6,812 nucleotides of DNA from an archaeon (GTDB lineage: Archaea > Iainarchaeota > Iainarchaeia > CSSED10-239). The DNA is taken from NCBI GenBank assembly GCA_029563035.1, contig JAKQTP010000055.1, positions 1 through 6,812 on the forward strand, written 5' to 3'. The notes under the pieces were generated by a model that had not been told where the DNA came from, ran no database searches, and worked only from the letters and a program-made list of their open reading frames with translations. Shown here piece by piece: positions 1 through 4,861 of this stretch (the first letter of the stretch is position 1; the number at the start of each line of letters is the position of its first letter). Position numbers and translations under genes: made by a program.

Positions 1-486
1 ATTATATCCATCAGAAAAATATACTTTATAATAATTTTTCTTTTTTAAAGAATAAGCTTTTATATCATGATTTATCTCAAAATTTAAATCTCCTGCAAAT
101 AATATATCTGAAGTAGCAAACTCACCATCTGGATAAAAATGCAAAGCTTGTAATACTCCATAATAGTTACCGTTGGGATTAAGTTCATGATAATTTTTTT
201 CAGCAGCTATAAATACTAATAACGATGGAAAAGATGTATTATCTATATTACCGTATTCTACTATACCTAATATCTTTTTTGGAATATATATATAACCATT
301 AAAATTAATATGATCTGCTATTGTATATATCAGTTTAGAACTTCTTTCTGGAGATACTGTACAATATCCATTTTTTTCGTCTGTAATTAATTTTATATTT
401 AACGCATCATAATAAAAAGATTGACTATATCCATCTTTTTGAGAATCTTGATTTAAATGTCTTGGTATTAGTTTTAAGTTCTGCAT
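1..486 (-). CDS. Large tail structural protein, crAss-like muzzle/stabilization type (N-terminal 162 residues, cut by left window edge)
   Basis: An open frame runs from an ATG at 486 to the left edge with no stop, so only the first 162 residues are visible. The start lies 3 bases after the stop of the upstream ring-type gene and no earlier in-frame ATG fits. The protein opens MQNLKLIPRHLNQDSQKDGY, followed by FYYDALNIKLITDE. From memory, this opening (IPRH.NQDSQ.DGYS...YYDALN...ITDE) is typical of the large tail protein of crAss-like phages, labelled stabilization or muzzle protein, which sits at the distal end of the short tail. There is no signal peptide or membrane segment. Its place directly after ring-type and IHF-like genes supports a tail role. 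The family call rests on recalled sequence and gene order, and the exact position in the virion is inferred. Full length cannot be judged. Confidence 0.62.
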   Translation of the reverse strand, partial: MQNLKLIPRHLNQDSQKDGYSQSFYYDALNIKLITDEKNGYCTVSPERSSKLIYTIADHINFNGYIYIPKKILGIVEYGNIDNTSFPSLLVFIAAEKNYHELNPNGNYYGVLQALHFYPDGEFATSDILFAGDLNFEINHDIKAYSLKKKNYYKVYFSDGYN

Positions 487-489
487 AAA

Positions 490-1185
490 TTAGTGTTTTT
501 TCGTTGGATATCTAAACGTACTTCTTATAACACCTCTTTTAAGTCTTAAAGCTTCCATTTTACTTCTAGTTAAGTTTTTAGATTTACTACCTACAGCTGC
601 AGTGTAAAATAAATAATTTGAGTTTAAATAATCTAACATTCTATAATCTACTTTACCTTGTATATAATAACGTGTTGCTAACATCGAAGCACAATGGTAT
701 AAAACATATCTGTATATATATTGATCATCTGGAATCATTACATTTCCATTTTCGTCAAGTATAAATCTTCTATATGTCAATATAACTTCTCCATTATCAA
801 AAGATACCTGTATTTTTTTAGACTTACCAAGATATAATATACTAAATGTATCTACTAAATTTGGATCATTTTTAAAAAAATTATCAGAATACATAGCTGG
901 TACAACAGATAATTCTTCAACTAAAGCTAATCCAGTAGCTTTGTTTACTACAAGGTCTAATTTTACTAAATCGTCTGGAAAATCACCATTATGATTAATT
1001 ATTTGTATTGGAGAAGGATTACCATCTTCACCATTAGTTACTACTTTTTCATATACACAATCATTTTCTAATATCATTAATGCAGAACCTATCCATTCTA
1101 TAAGATCATTATCATATAAATCGGCAGTATCAAATCCTAAAGATACAAGTTGTTCTCTAATATAACCAATACTAAAATAACTCAT
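490..1185 (-). CDS. Ring/adaptor-type head-tail connector protein (crAss-like, P22 gp4-like)
   Basis: This 231-residue soluble protein has no signal or membrane segment. Its ATG overlaps the stop of the IHF-like gene as ATGA (1182-1185), suggesting translational coupling. The N-terminus is helical and reads REQLVSLGF.....YDNDLIEWIGSALMILEND. The middle is strand-rich with short acidic loops (GEDGNPSPIQ, FPDDLVKLD), followed by YRYVLYHCASMLATRYYIQG and a basic C-terminal tail (LKRGVIRSTFRYPTKKH). A short N-terminal helical bundle, a beta domain and a basic tail fit head-tail adaptor proteins that stack under the portal. In crAss-like phages such proteins sit next to the IHF-like gene. Its opening resembles that of the 220-residue protein at 1649-2311, so the two may be distant paralogues. 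The ring number cannot be assigned from sequence alone. Confidence 0.65.
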   Translation of the reverse strand: MSYFSIGYIREQLVSLGFDTADLYDNDLIEWIGSALMILENDCVYEKVVTNGEDGNPSPIQIINHNGDFPDDLVKLDLVVNKATGLALVEELSVVPAMYSDNFFKNDPNLVDTFSILYLGKSKKIQVSFDNGEVILTYRRFILDENGNVMIPDDQYIYRYVLYHCASMLATRYYIQGKVDYRMLDYLNSNYLFYTAAVGSKSKNLTRSKMEALRLKRGVIRSTFRYPTKKH

Positions 1186-1649
1186 GGTAATCCTTTTATA
1201 TAATCTTCGTATACATAAATATTATCAATAGTTTGTTTATATATTTTCTTTTTTAATGTGTAAAATGGTGTAAAATTAAAAAACTGAGAATTTTCTAATG
1301 GACTATATAATTTTATCCAATAACAATGTGCTACATAACCATCACTATGTTCATTTAATAAACGTACTACACCTTTATTTTTTCTAAACTCGGCATCTTC
1401 TTTACGTAATTTTTTTGTTCTATAAAAATCTATTGGTAATCTATCTGTTCTGTCATAATTTAATTTCTTTTTCTTAACTACTATATCTCCTAAATAGGCT
1501 AAAGTTACTCGTTTACCTGCAGCTATATCATTAGCAATTAAATCAAAATAGGAATATATAATATCCCTAATAATTTTTGTACTTAAGTTTGTTTTATTTT
1601 CTTTTTTATAAAACTGGGCTATTTGTGTATTGTTAAATGTTGCTTTCAT
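1182..1649 (-). CDS. IHF/HU-fold structural protein of the crAss-like tail module
   Basis: This protein has 155 residues. Residues about 1-62 match the HU/IHF pattern: an N-terminal helix (NNTQIAQFYKKENKTNLS), a second helix (IIRDIIYSYFDLIANDIAAG), then KRVTLAYLGDIVVKKKK, equivalent to the G..V.L...G...V strand pair of HU. The long DNA-binding beta arm of HU is not recognisable. A roughly 90-residue extension carries FRKNKGVVRLLNEHSDGY and HCYWIKL, a block I recall from crAss-like phages. The start forms TAATG with the ring gene upstream (shared A at 1649), and the stop overlaps the next start as ATGA. Cellular IHF bends DNA. Here the position between two ring-type genes and the extension suggest a virion or tail-assembly role rather than regulation, which is inference. 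Confidence 0.68.
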   Translation of the reverse strand: MKATFNNTQIAQFYKKENKTNLSTKIIRDIIYSYFDLIANDIAAGKRVTLAYLGDIVVKKKKLNYDRTDRLPIDFYRTKKLRKEDAEFRKNKGVVRLLNEHSDGYVAHCYWIKLYSPLENSQFFNFTPFYTLKKKIYKQTIDNIYVYEDYIKGLP

Positions 1650-2311
1650 TAGTTTAAATCATTTTTTGCGTTATTTACTGGATCATTACGTATACCTAAT
1701 AAATGTGCTATATAAGTTTTAGCTATAGCATCTTCTAGATATGGTACGTAAGATAAATCAATTGGATAATTTGAATCTAAAGTAAAATTGGATGCGTCCA
1801 TTGGATCTTTTAATACAGCTTTTATATTTATATTTTTTATTCTATTTGCATAAGTATTATTATCATAACCTGTTATACATACTTTATTGGTATTATCTAA
1901 AAATGCATATAACATATGTCTATTAAATAATCCTCCACCAACACCGTTTATATTATAATTATCTAATACTTTGATTAAAGATGTTCTTAAATCTAAGTTA
2001 TATATTTTTATTAATGGTTTATTCCCATTAAACATTATCTCTGGTATAGGATTTTTAGTTCTATTTAAAGATGTTTTTAAATGATCTGCTTCTATAAGTT
2101 CTAACTCATATATTCCTAAATCTTGATAAAACTCTTCTGGTACGGTTAAATTACCATTAGCTCTTACTTTATTAAGATATTGTTTTAAAAACATAGCACG
2201 TTCATTATTTATCCAAAACATACATGTGCGTATATCTATATCATCATCATCAAATCCATTTGCACGTAGTAACTGATATACATTATAACTTAATTCTCTT
2301 AATGTAGCCAT
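1649..2311 (-). CDS. Ring-type tail/connector structural protein (crAss-like)
   Basis: A 220-residue soluble protein. It opens with a helical segment (LRELSYNVYQLLRANGFDDD) followed by TCMFWINNERAMFLKQYLNK. A strand-rich middle contains YELELIEADHLK and a PIPEIMFNGNKPLIKIYNLD stretch, and the end is helical (VPYLEDAIAKTYIAHLLG). The WIN..RA.FL..Y pattern near the N-terminus is common in phage adaptor proteins that form a dodecameric ring below the portal. The gene lies 7 bases after the spanin and ends in a TAATG junction with the IHF-like gene, so it begins the structural block that continues to the left edge. No enzymatic motif is visible. Assignment rests on gene order and recalled similarity to crAss-like ring proteins, and it could be any member of that stack. 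Confidence 0.63.
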   Translation of the reverse strand: MATLRELSYNVYQLLRANGFDDDDIDIRTCMFWINNERAMFLKQYLNKVRANGNLTVPEEFYQDLGIYELELIEADHLKTSLNRTKNPIPEIMFNGNKPLIKIYNLDLRTSLIKVLDNYNINGVGGGLFNRHMLYAFLDNTNKVCITGYDNNTYANRIKNINIKAVLKDPMDASNFTLDSNYPIDLSYVPYLEDAIAKTYIAHLLGIRNDPVNNAKNDLN

Positions 2312-2318
2312 AATTATA

Positions 2319-2834
2319 TTATTTTAAAAATTTAGAAATAAACTTAAATTTTAATTCAATCATTATTAACAAAGATATAGATAATATTAGTATTATTTTA
2401 TTTTTATGTTTTATTTTATATCTTAATGCATAGATTTCTTCTTGTGAGGTTTTAACTACAACATTTTTATAATATTCTGTTTCTTTTAAAGCATTATCTA
2501 ATCTGAATAATAATGTGGTATCTTTACTTACTAGGTTATGCTTTAATTTATTATTGTTTATCCAAGCTTCAGAAATAGAAAACTCATTTTGTAATATAGA
2601 TTTTGGTGTGTTTATTACTTTATTATTTATAATAATTATTGTGTCAACATTAAATAATGTATCCGGTTTGATTTTTACATATATTATTGTATCTTTTATT
2701 TTAGTAATTATAGAATCTTTTATAATGATTTCCGTTTTATTATCGCAAAATCTATTACACTGTTTCTTAGTATAACAAGAATTAAGTATAACAACTAAAA
2801 TAAACAACAAACCTATTTTTATTATTCGTACCAT
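2319..2834 (-). CDS. Candidate unimolecular spanin (u-spanin): lipoprotein with C-terminal membrane anchor
   Basis: A 171-residue protein with two membrane-targeting ends. Residues 1-20 are a lipoprotein signal: basic start MVRIIK, hydrophobic core, and a lipobox-like LNSC with the acylated cysteine at position 20. Residues about 147-160 (IILILSISLLIMI) form a single C-terminal transmembrane helix followed by a basic tail. The periplasmic part is rich in short strands (DTIIYVKIKPDTL, VDTIIIINNKVI) and then helical. An outer-membrane lipid anchor plus an inner-membrane helix in one chain is the definition of a u-spanin, the class typified by phage T1 gp11, which fuses the two membranes in the last step of lysis. 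Its start lies 13 bases inside the endolysin gene, the usual spanin position. The function is inferred from topology and context; no sequence family was recognised. Confidence 0.72.
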   Translation of the reverse strand: MVRIIKIGLLFILVVILNSCYTKKQCNRFCDNKTEIIIKDSIITKIKDTIIYVKIKPDTLFNVDTIIIINNKVINTPKSILQNEFSISEAWINNNKLKHNLVSKDTTLLFRLDNALKETEYYKNVVVKTSQEEIYALRYKIKHKNKIILILSISLLIMIELKFKFISKFLK

Positions 2835-3328
2835 TGTGCTACTTTATATATCGTTCTAAGTGGTCTTCGTTTTTTATATACACCATCTCCTTCACGACTA
2901 CCAGCTTTATTAGTATTTCCTTCAATAGTTATCATATATACATCATCAATTTTTTCACATAATCCTACATGTGCTATACGTTTTTTATTATTAAAATATA
3001 TTCCAAAAACATCTCCGGAATTAGCTTCATATTTATTTACTAGTTTATTTTTAGGAAACCATGATGGACTCCAAGCAGGACTTTCTGGTATATCTAAGTT
3101 ACATTGTTTATGAATATAAGTTATAAACGCTGCACACCAAGGATATCCAGCATTTAAATTAGTTGAAGCTAAGAATAACTCTACTTCATAACCATCATTA
3201 TTTCCAGTTTTTTCTCTAACACCAACATATTTATTAGCTTGATATATCAAGCAATTGTTTTGAGCGTTAGAATAAAAGCTAAGAAATATAAAGCAAACAC
3301 AAATAAAGATGTTTTTGTTTTTTCCCAT
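2822..3328 (-). CDS. Exported endolysin, CHAP/NlpC-P60-type cysteine peptidoglycan hydrolase
   Basis: A 168-residue protein. Residues 1-22 form a Sec signal peptide: basic MGKNKN, hydrophobic core, and SNA before Q23, a cleavage context common in Bacteroidetes. The mature part carries the papain-like layout. The likely nucleophile is Cys65 in YPWCAAF, the likely His is His120 in RIAHVGL, and a polar third residue follows in ITIEGNTN (Glu136 or Asn138). VREKTGNNDG near residue 36 and SGDVFGIYF before the His strand also fit CHAP-type phage lysins, which cut peptide bonds in peptidoglycan. The signal peptide suggests export by the host rather than release through a large holin hole. The ATG at 3328 lies 82 bases inside the upstream holin gene. 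It is the only start that keeps both the signal and the nucleophile, because the next Met follows His120. Confidence 0.85.
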   Translation of the reverse strand: MGKNKNIFICVCFIFLSFYSNAQNNCLIYQANKYVGVREKTGNNDGYEVELFLASTNLNAGYPWCAAFITYIHKQCNLDIPESPAWSPSWFPKNKLVNKYEANSGDVFGIYFNNKKRIAHVGLCEKIDDVYMITIEGNTNKAGSREGDGVYKKRRPLRTIYKVAQWYE

Positions 3329-3606
3329 TCAGAGCTAAATAAATTAGTAAATAAATCTTCAAACTCATTATCTAGATAATTATATAACTTAGGAAAAGTT
3401 AGTTTTATTAATAACCAAGCTAATCCATGAAATATCAATACAGCTATTATAGCATATATTATTTGTTGTAATACTCCAGAATCATAAAATGCAGCCGTAG
3501 CATCAAATAATCTTATGATATATGGAAATGTAAACCATAGTATTAATGCTACTGGAATAGATAATACCTCATTCCAATCTTTAATAAATCTTAAGAATTT
3601 TTTCAT
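3247..3606 (-). CDS. Candidate holin, three transmembrane helices
   Basis: A 119-residue protein with three hydrophobic segments at about residues 14-33 (LSIPVALILWFTFPYIIRLF), 45-69 and 101-118. The N-terminus is basic (MKKFLRFIKDW), and an acidic loop (DNEFEDLF) lies between helices 2 and 3. Small size, three helices and a position immediately before the endolysin and spanin fit a class I-like holin, which permeabilises or depolarises the inner membrane to time lysis. No holin family motif was recognised, so the call rests on topology and neighbourhood. The start overlaps the previous stop as ATGA (3603-3606). The last 82 bases, encoding the third helix, also encode the endolysin signal peptide in another frame. 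The 128-residue membrane protein at 3901-4287 is the alternative holin candidate. Confidence 0.62.
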   Translation of the reverse strand: MKKFLRFIKDWNEVLSIPVALILWFTFPYIIRLFDATAAFYDSGVLQQIIYAIIAVLIFHGLAWLLIKLTFPKLYNYLDNEFEDLFTNLFSSEWEKTKTSLFVFALYFLAFILTLKTIA

Positions 3607-3896
3607 ATCACAAATTTCCTCATTAAATAATTATAATCATGCCTATTTGTAACAGAATAATTATATTTATCTACACCATCAGGCCATTTATATATTGTAA
3701 ATTTTACACCATCAGATTCATAAGATTCTATTCTACATATACTCCAAGTACTAACATCTAAGCTAGAGTTATTTGGTGAAGCATAACAAAGATAAATATA
3801 TTCAACATTGTCTATGGTTTCTTCTATTATCAGATCAGGATTTTTATTTAGATTACGTATAGTAGTATAAATTAATCTTTCATTGAATTCATTCAT
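3603..3896 (-). CDS. Small phage protein of unknown function (WxIxRI...WPDG...NR type)
   Basis: This 97-residue soluble protein has no signal or membrane segment. It reads as a short beta domain: VEYIYLCYASPNN, then STWSICRIES, KFTIYKWPDGVDKYNY and TNRHDYNY. From memory, many phages carry a small protein with the same skeleton (Y.G.A.P.....W.I.RI.......W.DG...F...W.NR..L.Y), usually close to tail-fibre or structural genes. I know of no demonstrated function. Here it sits between a membrane protein gene (gap 4 bases) and the holin candidate (ATGA overlap), so it is expressed with the lysis cassette. A minor virion role is possible but is only suggested by where relatives tend to be found. It is confidently a real gene because its packing with both neighbours is exact. 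Confidence 0.7.
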   Translation of the reverse strand: MNEFNERLIYTTIRNLNKNPDLIIEETIDNVEYIYLCYASPNNSSLDVSTWSICRIESYESDGVKFTIYKWPDGVDKYNYSVTNRHDYNYLMRKFVI

Positions 3897-3900
3897 GATA

Positions 3901-4287
3901 TTACAAATTAAAAATTTTCATTATTATATGATTACTTAAAGAAAATATCATCCATAATAAATATCCAATTATAATGCCTATTGCATTATTTAACAGTATT
4001 AATATTATCAAACCCATTGAGGTGAAAATAAATAAATGTTCTAAAAATGCTAAAAAATGAAAAGCATCTGTAACAAATACAAATAATGTTGTAGAAAATA
4101 AAAACTTTTCTCCTTTAGTAGGATCTTCATCTTTATATTTATTTTTCCAGCTTAGGGCAGGATTCCACCAAAAATCATTTATTTTAGGAAAAATTTGTTT
4201 AAAATTATTATATCTAAATTGTATAATCTCACGTAATCCTCTACATAAACCAGAAATTATTATTAAAACTATTATTAATATATTCAT
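3901..4287 (-). CDS. Membrane protein of unknown function (SWKNKYK / STTLFVFVTDAFH type)
   Basis: This 128-residue protein has an N-terminal hydrophobic helix (residues 2-14), a polar middle, a hydrophobic stretch at about 64-84, and one or two more helices at about 86-117. Two blocks stand out: FWWNPALSWKNKYKDEDPTKG (about 39-59), rich in Trp and Lys, and FSTTLFVFVTDAFHFL (about 64-79), which puts Asp74 and His77 inside or beside a membrane segment. I recall similar SWKNKYK plus STT.FV..TD..H proteins from Bacteroidetes and their phages, all of unknown function. The gene precedes the small soluble protein by 4 bases and stands two genes before the holin candidate. It could therefore be a second lysis-membrane protein or an antiholin, but nothing in the sequence proves that. 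The start is the first ATG, 18 bases after the previous stop. Confidence 0.68.
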   Translation of the reverse strand: MNILIIVLIIISGLCRGLREIIQFRYNNFKQIFPKINDFWWNPALSWKNKYKDEDPTKGEKFLFSTTLFVFVTDAFHFLAFLEHLFIFTSMGLIILILLNNAIGIIIGYLLWMIFSLSNHIIMKIFNL

Positions 4288-4305
4288 TTTATTTATTATT
4301 TTAAT

Positions 4306-4680
4306 TTATAAAATATTTAATTCTATACAATCATTATCTATCTGTTCTTTAATTATTTTTCTACTTGTTAAAAACTGCAAATAACGTTCTACACTTTCAT
4401 TTGCTTTTTGTTCATCAAAAATTCCTTCTTTAGCAGAGTTATAATCATTAATAAGTTTTTGCTCATAATCTTTATTCCATAAAGAATTTATTACAGCATC
4501 AGTTATTTTATTACTTGTAATAATTCCCCATATCACAAATTCATCACATCTCCATTGTGTAATTGTTTCATTTTCATTTAATGCAGGTATTTCTATTTTT
4601 TGAATATTCATTCTATAAAAATAACTACCATTATTTACATTGCTTAATTTTTGAGGTTCAACATCATAAAATGCTTCCAT
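4306..4680 (-). CDS. Small phage protein of unknown function, possibly fibre-associated
   Basis: A 124-residue soluble protein. The N-terminal half is strand-rich (MEAFYDVEPQKL, GSYFYRMNIQKIEIP, QWRCDEFVIWGII). The C-terminal half is helical and charged (DYEQKLINDYNSAKEGI, VERYLQFLTSRKIIKEQI). A pattern of W.CDE..I followed by EQKLINDYN.A..GI and Y..FL..R is one I associate with Bacteroidetes phages, without a known function. A small beta domain plus a helical tail located one gene after a receptor-binding fibre is reminiscent of fibre-assembly chaperones, but that is inference from position and shape only. The ATG at 4680 lies 17 bases inside the RT-tail-like ORF. An 18-base gap separates its stop from the next start. 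No signal peptide or membrane segment is present. Confidence 0.66.
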   Translation of the reverse strand: MEAFYDVEPQKLSNVNNGSYFYRMNIQKIEIPALNENETITQWRCDEFVIWGIITSNKITDAVINSLWNKDYEQKLINDYNSAKEGIFDEQKANESVERYLQFLTSRKIIKEQIDNDCIELNIL

Positions 4681-4846
4681 AATATTTTGGTTTAATTATT
4701 GTTTTTAATAAATGCCTCGAATTACTATATTTAGTCCATCCAAGCCAACTACAAATATTTTGTTTATAATCTTTATCAGAAATATCATTTAATTTATTTA
4801 TCAAAATAACTCTTTTACAAAAATAAAGATGATCAACCTGTTTCAT
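4664..4846 (-). CDS. 60-residue ORF resembling only the C-terminal tail of DGR reverse transcriptases (possible remnant or stand-alone mini-protein)
   Basis: This frame runs from ATG 4846 to TGA 4664-4666. It starts 10 bases after the fibre stop and ends 17 bases into the next gene. The protein is basic. Its second half reads YKQNICSWLGWTKYSNSR, then HLLKTIIK. From memory, retron-like reverse transcriptases of diversity-generating retroelements end in a very similar block (I.SY.GW.KH.NS..L.K). None of the catalytic RT blocks, such as YADD, is present, and there is no room for them between this ORF and the fibre gene. It lies directly behind a DGR variable region. It is either the leftover 3' end of a deleted RT gene or a maintained small protein; the intact start, stop and operon packing favour maintenance. 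The frame stays open upstream across the variable region, but that part is a shadow. Confidence 0.55.
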   Translation of the reverse strand: MKQVDHLYFCKRVILINKLNDISDKDYKQNICSWLGWTKYSNSRHLLKTIIKPKYYGSIL

Positions 4847-4849
4847 TGC

Positions 4850-4861
4850 TTTAAATTTAAA
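4850..4861. repeat. Perfect 12-bp palindrome across the fibre stop codon
   Basis: TTTAAATTTAAA is a perfect palindrome covering the TAA stop of the fibre gene, just after the VR. Some DGRs carry a hairpin or cruciform downstream of the VR that promotes homing. This one has no loop and is pure A/T, so it may be chance in an AT-rich genome. Confidence 0.3.

Noticed and set aside
2370..2377. Minus-strand TATCTTTG resembling the Bacteroides -7 element (TAnnTTTG)
   Set aside because: It lies inside the spanin coding region with no matching TTG at the -33 distance. Such 8-mers occur by chance in AT-rich sequence.
2515..2775. Plus-strand 86-residue hydrophobic ORF
   Set aside because: It lies entirely opposite the u-spanin gene. 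Its hydrophobic look comes from the antisense of A-rich codons, and all neighbours are on the minus strand.
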